Shown: positions 50,469 through 59,998, numbered from the stretch's first letter. The stretch is DNA of 64,000 bases from Chlorogloeopsis sp038404745 (GCF_038404745.2 NZ_JAYKTT020000007.1:1-64000), one strand, 5' to 3'. Translations and numbers: made by a program. Notes: generated from the letters alone by a model not told the origin.

Positions 50469-50885
50469 ATGACTTATAACAGACAAATTACCTATCCCTT
50501 AGCTCAAAGAGAGTATTTAGAGCGTACAGACAAAGGTAAGTTGCTTGCCTATAACCGTCGTGTCAAGCGTTTTAGGGTACAGCAAGCCTTAGAGCGCCGT
50601 ATTCTCAAAATCATCGCAATTTCCTCACTCCTGAGCACTGGCTTTTTCGCGATCGGTGCATTAGGGTGTTGGGAGCAAGAAATGATCGAAGCCAACACAA
50701 AATCGATCATAGCTAGTAAGCAGCACGATTGGCAGATGCGAAAGCATATCTGCTTGGGTTGGATGCTATTTGCCTTTTCTAGCTTTCTTGGCAGTACTTC
50801 ATTAAGTAAAAAGTCTGCAACGACAGCTAGCAATAGTAGAGATTTTGGAGAGACACGACAATATAAGGCTGTTAATACACGCTAA
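50469..50885 (+). CDS. Small membrane protein of unknown function
   Basis: 138 residues. A basic N-terminal region (RVKRFRVQQALERRILK, about 31-47) precedes two predicted membrane spans: IIAISSLLSTGFFAIGALGCW (about 49-69) and HICLGWMLFAFSSFLGSTSL (about 92-112). The loop between them is EQEMIEANTKSIIASKQHDWQMRK. I recognise no family. The basic stretch before the first span suggests the N terminus is cytoplasmic. It stands alone. Confidence 0.6.
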   Translation: MTYNRQITYPLAQREYLERTDKGKLLAYNRRVKRFRVQQALERRILKIIAISSLLSTGFFAIGALGCWEQEMIEANTKSIIASKQHDWQMRKHICLGWMLFAFSSFLGSTSLSKKSATTASNSRDFGETRQYKAVNTR

Positions 50886-51472
50886 AGTTTATACCTAAAA
50901 GTCAAAAACATGAATGAAGGATTGGCGAATAAAACTTTTCCCTAAGTTCTGATACCTTTTTGGCGAAAAACAGCCCATGCCCAAACCAAAGTCTTACGGA
51001 TCGCAATTAGCGCACCATTTACAAACATAATTACGACTAGAAAATTCGACAAACTATTTGATGTTCAAAATCATTACTGGCTTTTTAGTAGCCCGCTTGC
51101 TTTAGTGCGCCGTTTTTGCCGGGCTGGGCTTTTTCATCATCTAAATCCACTGAAATTACAAACCTCCCTCGCGCTTTATTTGAACTTTTGAGAGATATGA
51201 CTATTTACGCAGCTTAAATGGATAAAGTCGAATTCAGAGATTGTTTATCTAAGTAATTTATGTAACTTTTAGTATTATTTTTTATATGTACAACTAAGAG
51301 ATGATAATAATAAATTGATATCAAGATGTAAAAAGTATCCTAATTACTGTTAGAAAAATTCTGATATTGGCACTGACAAATATTTATTTGAGAATTTAAT
51401 AACATCTTAGTTAAACCACACACAGGAAGTTCTGATATTTATTATGATAGGATCACTTTCTGATAAGTTCGC
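50886..51472. other. 587-bp region with terminator-like hairpin
   Basis: No intact protein gene. AGCCCG (51092-51097) and CGGGCT (51119-51124) can pair, followed by GGGCTTTTTC, resembling a rho-independent terminator. The 28-codon minus-strand frame at 50942-51028 is too short to support. A small RNA ending near 51135 is possible. Confidence 0.4.
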
Positions 51473-52819
51473 ATGAAATCAGTAAAGACATCCGAACCTG
51501 ATAAACACGGTGCTTTTAGCATGAGCGCTCCAAAAATCCTAATTGTTGAAAATGAAAAAATTCTAGCTGTATATATTAGGAGAAGTTTACAGAAGTTAGG
51601 ATACACCGTTTTCGATATTCTCGATTCCGCGGAAGAAGCAATCAACAGAGTAACAGAAATTAATCCAAGCTTAGTATTGCTTGATATTTGCTTGACAGAT
51701 GTAGCGAATAGCTCCCAAGTGGTAGATATCATTCAAAATCAATTTCAAATACCAGTTTTATTTATAACAGATTATTCTGAATCTAAAATATTACATCAAA
51801 ATAAATTAAAAGAGCATTTGAGCTACATTATTAAACCATTTACCGAAACAGACTTGCGCGTTGCCATCGAAATTGCTCTTTATAAACACAAAATTCACAA
51901 GAAATTACAGTCAGACAAGCAAAGGCTACTGTCAATTATTCATAGTATGAGTTGTGCAGTAGTTGTAACAGATATTAATGCTTGTATTCAAATTATGAAT
52001 CCAGAAGCAGAAATACTTACTGGTTGCAATGAACATGAGGTACTAGGGAAAAATTTAGTAGAAGTCTTAAATTTAGTCAATCAAGATACAAGAGAAAATC
52101 TGAATAACTTAGTTACGCAAGCAATAGAAACAAATACGGTTTTGAGGCTACCAGATAATTGTGTATTAATTGCCAAGGATGGAAGAGAAATATCAATTGG
52201 AGATAGTATTGCACCTATTCGCGATAATTTTGGTCAAGTTACAGGCGCAGTTTTAGTTCTTCAAAACATCCAAGAGCGCAAACAGACAGAAGCACAGCTA
52301 CTCCAAAATGCTTTTTACGACGGACTTACAGCGCTACCCAACCGTGTTTTATTTCTAGATCGTCTCAAACAAGCGCTGGAGCATTGTAAAAGAAGGCAAA
52401 ACTATCACTTTGCTGTTCTGTTCTTAGATCTGGATGGCTTCAAGGGAATTAACGATCGCTTCGGACACAGCATGGGTGATGATTTTTTGGTTGCGATCGC
52501 TCGGCGCTTAGAATCGTGCTTACGCAGTGGCGATACAGTTGCCAGATTTGGTGGTGATGAATTTGCAGTGCTTTTAGAAGATATCAAAGATGTGAGCGAT
52601 GCTATCAATGTTGCCAAACGGATTCAAGAAACTTTAAAGTTGCCTATTTACCTTAATGGGTATCAATTACTGACAACAGCGAGTATTGGTATTGCTTTGA
52701 GCGAAGATGGCTATGAAGAACCAAGAAATCTGTTGCGGGATGCAGATGCTGCTATGTACCGCGCTAAGGAACAAGGCAAAGCAAATTATATCATTTTTGA
52801 TGAGCGGCTAATTAGTTAA
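51473..52819 (+). CDS. Receiver-PAS-GGDEF diguanylate cyclase
   Basis: 448 residues. The receiver domain (about 20-135) starts APKILIVENEKILAVYIRRSLQKLG, with phospho-acceptor in LVLLDICL and the Lys in YIIKPF. A PAS domain (about 150-265) has IIHSMSCAVVVTDINACIQIMNPEAEILTG. The GGDEF domain (about 280-448) has the intact signature VARFGGDEFAVLLED, and RSGD five residues upstream supplies the RxxD inhibitory site. It should make cyclic di-GMP in response to a phosphorelay and be inhibited by product. The acidic pocket reads E-N-E. The partner kinase is not adjacent. Confidence 0.93.
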   Translation: MKSVKTSEPDKHGAFSMSAPKILIVENEKILAVYIRRSLQKLGYTVFDILDSAEEAINRVTEINPSLVLLDICLTDVANSSQVVDIIQNQFQIPVLFITDYSESKILHQNKLKEHLSYIIKPFTETDLRVAIEIALYKHKIHKKLQSDKQRLLSIIHSMSCAVVVTDINACIQIMNPEAEILTGCNEHEVLGKNLVEVLNLVNQDTRENLNNLVTQAIETNTVLRLPDNCVLIAKDGREISIGDSIAPIRDNFGQVTGAVLVLQNIQERKQTEAQLLQNAFYDGLTALPNRVLFLDRLKQALEHCKRRQNYHFAVLFLDLDGFKGINDRFGHSMGDDFLVAIARRLESCLRSGDTVARFGGDEFAVLLEDIKDVSDAINVAKRIQETLKLPIYLNGYQLLTTASIGIALSEDGYEEPRNLLRDADAAMYRAKEQGKANYIIFDERLIS

Positions 52820-53138
52820 AAATATAACACAAATAATAGTTCAGAGTAGAAGTAAAACGCCGTATGATTCAAGAACAATCTAAAAGCTACAACACCCTCA
52901 TTTATATAGCTTTGGATTGAATTTATGAGACATAATCTATAAAATTTATGACTGCTTGTGTGTAGTGATATTAAGTGAATAAGAGGATTTTGTTAACAAA
53001 ATAATAAATTAAATTACGTTTTTTTAGTGAATAAACACAATTAGTTAACACTAAACCAAATAACGTGATTTTTGAGAGTAAATTAGATTAATAGCAAAAA
53101 TCAATTCCGATCAAGAAGTTATTTCACTTGATATAGCA
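52820..53138. other. Intergenic region without recognised feature
   Basis: 319 bp, AT-rich. No gene or stable hairpin was seen. The promoter of the sugar ABC operon should be here. Confidence 0.5.
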
Positions 53139-54452
53139 ATGCTTCATCGTCAAACGCCGAAGCTAATGCCAAAAATCTTAGCAAAGTTCAAATTGCCAAT
53201 AGTAATATTTTTGGCTATTTTGTTGGGTTTTCTTTTCATATCAATTTCACCAGCACAAACCCAACAACCAGTTGTTTTGAATTTATTGATGACAGCCCCC
53301 GATGCCCAGCCTTGGAGAGAAGGTATAGTTCAAAGCTTTGAAGAAAAAAACCCTGGTATTCGCATCAATATTGTTGAGGGGCCAAATGCCACAAATTTAC
53401 TTGAAGACCTTTATACATCAGCTTTTATTTTGGGTGATTCTCCCTACGATCTAGTTAATATGGATGTGATTTGGACACCCAAATTTGCTGCTGCCGGATG
53501 GCTACTAGATTTAACAGATCGTACTACAGAAAAAGAATTGGCAGCATTTTCTAAAAAAGATGTAGAGGGAGGGCGTTACGAAGGAAGGCTCTATCGAATT
53601 CCCATGCGAAGCGATGTGGGAATGCTCTATTACCGACAAGACTTGCTTCAACAAGCAGGATTTAATCCGCCAGAAACCTTTGCAGATTTGATCAAAATCT
53701 CTCAAGCTTTACAACAGAAAGACAAAATTAATTGGGGTTACCTGTGGCAGGGACGTCAATACGAAGGTGCTGCGGCAATGTTTGTAGAAGTTTTAGAAGG
53801 CTTCAATGGATATTGGGTAAATCCTGAGACATTAGAAGTAGGACTAGATAAACCAGAAACCCTAAAAGCGATCGCCTTTCTCAAAGACACAATCCAAAAA
53901 GGCATTTCTCCACCAGGAGTAACAACATATATAGAAGAAGATACAAGACGCATTTTTCAAAGTGGTCAAGTAGCATTTTTACGCAGCTGGCCGTATGTTT
54001 GGCCTCTAGCAAATGCTGAAGACTCTCCGATTAAAGGTAAAATAGCGATTAAGCCGATGGTTAGTGCTTCTGGTCAGAGTGGAGGAGCTTGTTTAGGTGG
54101 ATGGGGCTTAGGAATATCCAAATCTACTAGACATCCTGAAGAAGCTTGGAAGGCAATTCAATACTTTACTAGTGAAGAAGCACAACGCCAATTCATTTTG
54201 CAAGCAGGTTTTGTACCTAGCAGACGTTCATTATTTACAGATCCACAAATTGTTAGTAAATATCCCCACTATCCCCAGTTATTGGAAGTTGTGGATCAGG
54301 CTGTTTTGCGTCCCCCTATCGCCCAATATGCCCAAGCATCAGATATTTTGCAACGTTATCTGAGCGCAGCATTAACAAATCGCATGACTCCAGAAACAGC
54401 AATGAAAGCTGCTGCTGAGGAAACACGGCGCTTGTTAGGAATTAGGGGCTAG
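53139..54452 (+). CDS. Sugar ABC transporter, substrate-binding protein (CUT1 type)
   Basis: 437 residues. A signal peptide (LPIVIFLAILLGFLFISISPAQTQ) leads into a type I extracellular solute-binding protein: LNLLMTAPDAQPWREGIVQSFEEKNPGIRINIVEG, then YDLVNMDVIWTPKFAAAGWLLDLTD, GMLYYRQDLLQQAGFNPPETF, AFLRSWPYVWPLAN, and GGACLGGWGLGISKSTRHPEEAWKAIQYFTSEEAQ. It is the periplasmic binding part of a maltose/trehalose/glycerol-phosphate-type importer. The two permeases and the ATPase follow on the same strand. There is no lipobox, so it may be free in the periplasm. The sugar is unknown. Confidence 0.92.
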   Translation: MLHRQTPKLMPKILAKFKLPIVIFLAILLGFLFISISPAQTQQPVVLNLLMTAPDAQPWREGIVQSFEEKNPGIRINIVEGPNATNLLEDLYTSAFILGDSPYDLVNMDVIWTPKFAAAGWLLDLTDRTTEKELAAFSKKDVEGGRYEGRLYRIPMRSDVGMLYYRQDLLQQAGFNPPETFADLIKISQALQQKDKINWGYLWQGRQYEGAAAMFVEVLEGFNGYWVNPETLEVGLDKPETLKAIAFLKDTIQKGISPPGVTTYIEEDTRRIFQSGQVAFLRSWPYVWPLANAEDSPIKGKIAIKPMVSASGQSGGACLGGWGLGISKSTRHPEEAWKAIQYFTSEEAQRQFILQAGFVPSRRSLFTDPQIVSKYPHYPQLLEVVDQAVLRPPIAQYAQASDILQRYLSAALTNRMTPETAMKAAAEETRRLLGIRG

Positions 54453-54540
54453 GAAGAGGACAAGGAGACAACGGGACATGGGGACGCAAAGACACGGGGA
54501 GACACAAAGCAGAGGGGGAGAATAGCCACTATCCACTCTA

Positions 54541-54672
54541 CGGGCGCGTTTAAAAGATAAATTGTCTGTTTCAACCCAAAGTTAATCAACAAAACCCGCA
54601 CGCCAGTTGACGCCACTTGACGCCAGTCGCTTCAACGGGGGGAACCCCCAAGGGCGCGCTGGCTCCCTTACT
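54541..54672. repeat. Composite palindromic repeat
   Basis: Begins CGGGCGCGTTTAAA and includes a triple 10-mer (CGCCAGTTGA, CGCCACTTGA, CGCCAGTCGC) at 54601-54630. A GGGGGGAACCCCC hairpin follows at 54637-54649, then GGGCGCGCTGGC, which can pair back to GCCAGTCGC. It lies between the binding-protein and permease genes. Confidence 0.5.
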
Positions 54673-54684
54673 AACAAATGACTA

Positions 54685-55584
54685 ATGACTAATTTACATA
54701 CAATCCGAAGTCGAGAACAAAGAACAGCATGGATTTTCTTGTTGCCTGCCATAATATTTTTGTTATTTGTATTTGGCTATCCTATTGTTCGTGCCTTTTG
54801 GTTAAGTTTATTTACTGAAAATTTGGGAACAAAGCTACAACCTGTATTTTCTGGCTTAGGTAATTATGTGCGCATGGCAGGAGATGGGCGTTTTTGGCAG
54901 AGTTTTTGGATCACAACAATATTTACAACTGCCTCAGTGATTGTGGAATTACTGCTAGGACTAGGTATTGCTTTAGTTCTCAATCAAAAGTTTTTTGGAC
55001 GAGGTACGGTGCGTACCATCGCCATTTTACCTTGGGCATTGCCTACGGCTTTAATTGGTTTGGCATGGGCGTGGATTTTTAATGATCAATTTGGAGTTGT
55101 TAATGATATTCTGTTGCGGCTAGGTGTAATTAGAACAGGCATTAATTGGTTAGGAGAACCAACACTGGCATTGATAGCGACAATATTTGCAGACGTGTGG
55201 AAGACTACACCTTTTATCAGTATTTTGCTGTTAGCTGGCTTGCAATCAATCTCATCTGATTTATATGAAGCACACACAATTGACGGGGCGACTCCTTGGC
55301 AAAGCTTCTACCAAATTACTCTGCCGCTGTTGATGCCACAAATTCTGATCGCTATGCTATTTAGGTTTGCACAAGCTTTCGGGATTTTTGACTTAATTGC
55401 TGTAATGACTGGGGGCGGGCCTGGTGGTGCTACAGAAGTGGTATCTCTTTACATTTACTCTACCATCATGCGCTACCTAGATTTTGGCTATGGAGCGGCA
55501 CTGGTAGTAGTGACATTTCTGTTGTTAGTTGCAGCAGTGGCGATCGCTAGTTTCTTGCTCAGAAAATCTCGCATAACTAGTTAG
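54685..55584 (+). CDS. Sugar ABC transporter permease, MalF type
   Basis: 299 residues with six spans. The start MTNLHTIRSREQRTAWIFLLPAIIFLLFVFGYPIVRAFWLSLF is typical for UgpA/MalF-type permeases without the long N-terminal domain of MalF. The EAA motif that contacts the ATPase reads YEAHTIDGATPWQSFYQITLPLLMPQI. The ATG is chosen over any earlier in-frame start because ATGACTAATGACTAAT is the repeat-derived region just before. The partner permease follows by 45 bp. Confidence 0.93.
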   Translation: MTNLHTIRSREQRTAWIFLLPAIIFLLFVFGYPIVRAFWLSLFTENLGTKLQPVFSGLGNYVRMAGDGRFWQSFWITTIFTTASVIVELLLGLGIALVLNQKFFGRGTVRTIAILPWALPTALIGLAWAWIFNDQFGVVNDILLRLGVIRTGINWLGEPTLALIATIFADVWKTTPFISILLLAGLQSISSDLYEAHTIDGATPWQSFYQITLPLLMPQILIAMLFRFAQAFGIFDLIAVMTGGGPGGATEVVSLYIYSTIMRYLDFGYGAALVVVTFLLLVAAVAIASFLLRKSRITS

Positions 55585-55629
55585 TAGTTAATTTTTCATT
55601 GCTATTAACCATCAATCAATAAAATTGCT

Positions 55630-56514
55630 ATGACTGTAATCCGTGAAGAAATATCTACCAACCCCCAAAACACAACCAAGACCAAAAAGTCTGCCAAACA
55701 AATCTTACTTTGGATTGCGATCGCCTTTGTCGTAATTTTCTGCTTGGCACCAGTAATGTGGCAATTACTAACCTCATTTAAGGTGAATGAGGATATTTCT
55801 AGAGTACCTACAGTTTATTTTCCAACACGCTTTACTCTCAGTCATTACATTGAGCTATTTGTCCGCCGTCCGTTTTTGCGCTACATTTTAAATAGTGCTT
55901 TTGTATCAATTATTTCTACAGCTTTAGCTCTTGTAATTGGCGCACCTGCCGCTTATGCCCTAGCAAGATTGCGTCCTTGGGGTGGCAGAGTGATTTTAGC
56001 AAGTGTTTTAATTGTAACTTTATTTCCTGGAATCTTACTGTTTTTAGGACTATTAGAAATTATCCAAGCATTACGCCTGGGCAATAATTATTTAGCTTTG
56101 ATTATTCCCTATACAGCAATTAATTTACCTTTAACAATCTTAGTTTTACGCAGTTTTTTTCAACAATTACCAAAAGATTTAGAAGATTCTGCCAGAGTTG
56201 ATGGTTACAGTACTTGGCAAATGTTAGTACAAATCCTATTACCAATGACAGTACCAGCGTTGGTAACAACAGGAATTTTAACGTTTATTTTTGCTTGGAA
56301 TGAGTTTATCTTTGCCCTCACATTTATCACTCGTGAAGAGATGAAAACTATTCCTGTAGCGGCTGCTCAACTCAGTGGTGCAACAACATTTGAAATTCCC
56401 TACGGCCCCATTGCCGCTGCTACTGTTGTAGGAACATTCCCATTAGTTTTACTAGTTTTGTTTTTCCAGCGCAAAATTGTTCAAGGACTAACTGCTGGTG
56501 CAGTCAAGGGATAG
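55630..56514 (+). CDS. Sugar ABC transporter permease, MalG type
   Basis: 294 residues with six spans. It has an N-terminal hydrophilic stretch (MTVIREEISTNPQNTTKTKKSAKQ) and the MalG-type first span LLWIAIAFVVIFCLAPVMWQLLTSFK. The EAA motif reads EDSARVDGYSTWQMLVQILLPMTVPAL, and the end is AAAT-to-FQRKIVQGLTAGAVKG as in MalG/UgpE. It pairs with the preceding permease. Confidence 0.93.
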   Translation: MTVIREEISTNPQNTTKTKKSAKQILLWIAIAFVVIFCLAPVMWQLLTSFKVNEDISRVPTVYFPTRFTLSHYIELFVRRPFLRYILNSAFVSIISTALALVIGAPAAYALARLRPWGGRVILASVLIVTLFPGILLFLGLLEIIQALRLGNNYLALIIPYTAINLPLTILVLRSFFQQLPKDLEDSARVDGYSTWQMLVQILLPMTVPALVTTGILTFIFAWNEFIFALTFITREEMKTIPVAAAQLSGATTFEIPYGPIAAATVVGTFPLVLLVLFFQRKIVQGLTAGAVKG

Positions 56515-56516
56515 GA

Positions 56517-56540
56517 GTTAGTGGTTAGTAGTTAGTGGTT
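56517..56540. repeat. Heptamer repeats TTAGTGG/TTAGTAG
   Basis: Tandem degenerate GTTAGTGGTTAGTAGTTAGTGG between the MalG-type permease and ATPase genes. Confidence 0.6.
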
Positions 56541-56617
56541 CTCCCGATCTCCTCTGCCTCTGTGCTTTGTGTCTCCCCTTGTCCCCATGTCTTTGTGTCC
56601 TCTATCTCCTAAACAAT

Positions 56618-57709
56618 ATGGCAAAACTGGAATTGAGAAATTTAAATAAAACTTATTCTCCCAAAGTTGTCCCGGTTAAAGATGTTAGTTTAACTGTAGA
56701 TAACAATGAATTTCTGACTTTACTTGGGCCAAGTGGCTGTGGTAAGTCTACAACTTTGAGAATGATTGCCGGATTAGAAGAGGTGACTCGTGGTCATATT
56801 CTTCTTGGTAAAGAGGATATTACCTTTAAGCGACCAGGCGATCGCAATATGGCAATGGTATTTCAAAGCTATGCCCTTTATCCTCACATGACAGTATACG
56901 AAAACCTTGCCTCTGGACTGAAATTGAAAAAAGTTCCTCGTGCCGAAATTAAGCAAAGAGTGGCAGAAGTTGCAGAAATTTTAGGATTAGAAGAATTATT
57001 ACAACGCAAACCCGGACAATTATCTGGGGGACAAAGGCAACGGGTGGCAGTCGGGCGGGCATTGGTACGTCAAGCCCAAGTGTATTTGTTGGATGAACCT
57101 CTAAGTAACTTAGATGCGCTACTTCGAGAAAGAGTTCGCGCTGATATCAAGCAAATATTTGCTGCCCAAAAAGTACCAGTAGTCTATGTCACCCACGATC
57201 AAACAGAAGCGATGACGCTTTCTACTAAAGTTGCAGTTTTAAATAATGGTTATGTGCAACAACTCGATCCACCCGCACGCATCTATAATTATCCAGCCAA
57301 TTTGTTTGTCGCTGGTTTTGTAGGTAGCCCACAAATGAATTTACTCACCCTTCCCTGCCAAGAACGCTACGCTGTGTTGGGTGATTTTCACATTCCTCTA
57401 CCAGATATCCCAACGGTTCCAGCCCAAATTGTCTTGGGAATTCGTCCAGAACACGTCCGCATAGCCCAAGCTGGGGATACACATACTATTAAAGGTAGAG
57501 TATATCTCGTAGAAAACTTGGGAATGCACAATTTGGTAAGTGTGAGTGTTGGCAGTTCGCAAACACAAGCTTTAATCTTGCGTGCTTTATTACCCACAGA
57601 CCAAAATTGGAGTAATGAGGAAATTACCCTGGCTTTGCCACACCAAAATATTCACTGGTTTGATGTAGAGTCGGGTGATGCTCTCGTCAGAAGGAGTGAG
57701 AGTGTGTGA
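56618..57709 (+). CDS. Sugar ABC transporter ATPase (MalK/UgpC type)
   Basis: 363 residues from ATG 56618. Walker A GPSGCGKST, Q-loop MVFQSYALYPHMTV, signature LSGGQRQRVAVGRAL, Walker B VYLLDEPLSNLDALLR, switch His in YVTHDQTEAMTL. A C-terminal regulatory domain follows (LGIRPEHVRIAQAGDTHTIKGRVYLVENLGMHNL). Together with the preceding genes it forms a complete CUT1 importer. A MalK-type C-terminal domain allows control by PTS or transcription factors in relatives, but no such partner is present here. An upstream in-frame start at 56567 is discounted because its 17 codons lie in repeat-like sequence. Confidence 0.95.
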   Translation: MAKLELRNLNKTYSPKVVPVKDVSLTVDNNEFLTLLGPSGCGKSTTLRMIAGLEEVTRGHILLGKEDITFKRPGDRNMAMVFQSYALYPHMTVYENLASGLKLKKVPRAEIKQRVAEVAEILGLEELLQRKPGQLSGGQRQRVAVGRALVRQAQVYLLDEPLSNLDALLRERVRADIKQIFAAQKVPVVYVTHDQTEAMTLSTKVAVLNNGYVQQLDPPARIYNYPANLFVAGFVGSPQMNLLTLPCQERYAVLGDFHIPLPDIPTVPAQIVLGIRPEHVRIAQAGDTHTIKGRVYLVENLGMHNLVSVSVGSSQTQALILRALLPTDQNWSNEEITLALPHQNIHWFDVESGDALVRRSESV

Positions 57710-57745
57710 AATAATTTATTTTCTAAACCCACCCCTAAAAAACAA

Positions 57746-57809
57746 GTACGGGCGGGTTTTAACAATAATCTCTCTAGGATCACGAAAATTTCAATAAACC
57801 CTCCCCTAG
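57746..57809. repeat. Family 2 inverted repeat, copy D
   Basis: GTACGGGCGGGTTTTAA (left), CAATAATCTCTCTAGGATCACG (middle), AATAAACCCTCCCCTAG (right). It lies between the convergent sugar ATPase and polyamine permease genes and could serve as a terminator for both. Confidence 0.7.
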
Positions 57810-57833
57810 TAACTACTAACGACTAAACACTAA

Positions 57834-58724
57834 CTATCTTTTTGGTGTTGCATCACCGAATTTAATTAATAAAGCGATCGCAATACTAACCGTCAAAATC
57901 AATATCGTACTTAAAGCGGAACCAAATCCCCAATTTTGGGTAGCTCCGAGAAATTGGTTATAAACTAACCGCGCAACTGTCATACTAGAAGCTCCACCGA
58001 GTAATTCTGGATTGACAAAATCTCCTAAGCCAGTAATAAACACCAGAAAAGAACCGGCAGCAATGCCAGTGAAAGTTTGGGGTACGGTGACTTTCCAAAA
58101 AGCTTTAGCGGGATTTGCACCTAAATCTGCGGCAGCTTCTAACAAACGTTGATCTAGTTTTTCTAGGGAAGCGTATAAAATCAAAACCATGTAAGGCAGC
58201 AAGCTGTAGCTCATACCAATTAATACAGCTGGGCTGCTGTTGAGCAAATCCAAGGCAGACAACCCTAAACTAGTTAAAACAGTGTTAAGTAAACCTGTAG
58301 GACGCAAAATTGTAATCCAGGCATAGGAGCGCAGCAAGGAAGAAGTCCACAACGGTAACACAAAGCCAATCAGAAGTAAATTCCGCCAGCGTCTTGGTGC
58401 CATCTGAGCAATCCAATAGGCAACAGGAAAGCCTAAAATCAAACAAATTATTGTAGTACCGACAGCAAAAAATAGCGATCGCCCAATAACTCGCAGGTAC
58501 AAGGGATCTAAAATCCGGATATAGTTATCAAATCCACTGGGAATTACCAAATCTCCCGGCCGAATTCCAGGCACTAAACTTAACTCAATAATTAGTAGTG
58601 TTGGCAGTACCAACAGCAGTAACAACCAAATTCCTGCCGGAGCTAGTAATATTAGGGGTTGCAACCAGCCGAGCAGAGAATGCCGCCATCTCGATACTGT
58701 GGTAATTTCGCCATTAGAATTCAT
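57834..58724 (-). CDS. Polyamine-type ABC permease (PotB-like)
   Basis: 296 residues with six spans. It begins MNSNGEITTVSRWRHSLLGWLQPLILLAPAGIWLLLLLVLPTLLII; the EAA motif is LEAAADLGANPAKAFWKVTVPQTFTGI, matching PotB/PotH rather than PotC. It ends with the PotB-like NQFLGATQNWGFGSALSTILILTVS. It is transcribed after the binding protein, with 182 bp of repeat DNA between. No PotC-type second permease follows; 57834 is 125 bp from the convergent sugar ATPase. Confidence 0.92.
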   Translation of the reverse strand: MNSNGEITTVSRWRHSLLGWLQPLILLAPAGIWLLLLLVLPTLLIIELSLVPGIRPGDLVIPSGFDNYIRILDPLYLRVIGRSLFFAVGTTIICLILGFPVAYWIAQMAPRRWRNLLLIGFVLPLWTSSLLRSYAWITILRPTGLLNTVLTSLGLSALDLLNSSPAVLIGMSYSLLPYMVLILYASLEKLDQRLLEAAADLGANPAKAFWKVTVPQTFTGIAAGSFLVFITGLGDFVNPELLGGASSMTVARLVYNQFLGATQNWGFGSALSTILILTVSIAIALLIKFGDATPKR

Positions 58725-58740
58725 TTGTCCTTATTTCCTT

Positions 58741-58905
58741 CTGCCTACCTACGGAAGCCGTACCTACCCTACCCTGCGGGAACCCCTTTTGGGGAACGGG
58801 AACAGCTTCGCTGAACGGAAGCCGCTAGCTAACGCAACGCCTGACGGCGAACGCGTCTACCGCGTCTACTGCCTCTGCCTTCTGCCCTCTGCCTTTTTCA
58901 AGACA
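58741..58905. repeat. Palindrome-rich composite repeat
   Basis: It has ACGGAAGCCGT-like and GGGAACCCCTTTTGGGGAAC (58789 region) hairpins. CAGCTTCGCTG follows, then CTGCCTCTGCCTTCTGCC heptamer-like units. This fills most of the gap between binding protein and permease of the polyamine-type transporter and would sit in the polycistronic mRNA. Confidence 0.6.
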
Positions 58906-58906
58906 G

Positions 58907-59992
58907 CTAGCTACTGGTTAATTCCGTCCAATAGCGATCATAAACTTCTTCAATTTGCCCCAAAGGAGTAATACGTTCGCATTTTTCTAACAAATCTTCT
59001 GAAGGAAAAATGTCGGTATTTGATTGAATTTTCTGGGGTAATAACTCAAAAGCAGCACGATTGGGAGTAGCAACTGTAAGGAGCTGGCTAGTTTTTGCTG
59101 CAATCTCTGGTTGTAACATAAAGTTTAACCAAGTATAAGCACCATCAGGATTAGGTGCTGTTTTGAGAATAGCTATTGTATCAGTCCATAAAGAAGAACC
59201 ACTTTTGGGAAGCACATACTTTAACTTTGGGTTTTCTTGACTTATGTTCACACCATCTAAGGAATAACACATTGCAATACTTAAATCACCCGCTACAATT
59301 TTATGACGCCAAGCATCAGTATCAAAGGCACTAATTATCGGTTTTAGTTCCTTTAATTTTTCATAAGCCTGTCTAATTTCATTTTCATTTTTTGAATTAT
59401 AAGAATAGCCCAACATCCGCAATACCGCACCCATCACTTCCCGCACATCATTGAGTAAAGTCACACGTTTATTGAGTAGCTCTTTATTTTGCCAAAGATA
59501 GTCCCAATCTTGTGGTGGTGTTTTAATAATTTCAGAATTATAAATTAAACCCGTTGTTCCCCAACTATATGGAATACTGTATTGGTTGCTTGCATCATAT
59601 GTAGGATTTTGAAATTGAGGAAATAAATTATCTAAACCAGTTAAAAATTGATGATTTAGTTGTGTCAATAATCCCTTTTCCACCATTTTCTGCACCATAT
59701 AGTCAGATGGATAAACCACGCTGTAAGAGCCTCCACCTCCAGCTTGGAGTTTAGCCAACATAACTTCATTAGAATCATATAAATCTGCAATTATTTTAAT
59801 CCCAGTTTGAGTGGTAAAAGTTTTTAATAATTCTTGGTTTGTATATTGTGTCCAAGTATAAATATTAAGTCGATCCCGTGAACCTCTATTGGTGGAAGAA
59901 GCTCGCACATCAGCAAGTCTCCAACCACAACCTGCTAAAGATAAGCCAGAAAGTGCTGTTATAACTTGTAAAAATTGCCGTCTGTTAGTCAT
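58907..59992 (-). CDS. Polyamine-type ABC substrate-binding protein (PotD/PotF-like)
   Basis: 361 residues. A combined Tat-like and lipoprotein signal is present: MTNRRQFLQVITALSGLSLAGC, with twin Arg at 4-5 and lipobox LAGC. The mature protein has LNIYTWTQYTNQELLKTFTTQTGIKIIADLYDSNEVMLAKLQAGGGGSYSVVYPSDYMVQKMVEKG, the PotD pattern. DYLWQNKELLNKRVTLLNDVREVMGAVLRMLGYS follows. Substrate is probably spermidine, putrescine or a related cation. Only 6 bp separate it from the ATPase gene, so it is co-transcribed. Confidence 0.93.
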   Translation of the reverse strand: MTNRRQFLQVITALSGLSLAGCGWRLADVRASSTNRGSRDRLNIYTWTQYTNQELLKTFTTQTGIKIIADLYDSNEVMLAKLQAGGGGSYSVVYPSDYMVQKMVEKGLLTQLNHQFLTGLDNLFPQFQNPTYDASNQYSIPYSWGTTGLIYNSEIIKTPPQDWDYLWQNKELLNKRVTLLNDVREVMGAVLRMLGYSYNSKNENEIRQAYEKLKELKPIISAFDTDAWRHKIVAGDLSIAMCYSLDGVNISQENPKLKYVLPKSGSSLWTDTIAILKTAPNPDGAYTWLNFMLQPEIAAKTSQLLTVATPNRAAFELLPQKIQSNTDIFPSEDLLEKCERITPLGQIEEVYDRYWTELTSS

Positions 59993-59998
59993 TTAACT

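Noticed and set aside
50942..51028. 28-codon minus-strand frame (MFVNGALIAIRKTLVWAW)
   Set aside because: It does not resemble the small photosystem or cytochrome peptides I know and has no ribosome-binding site; too short to claim.
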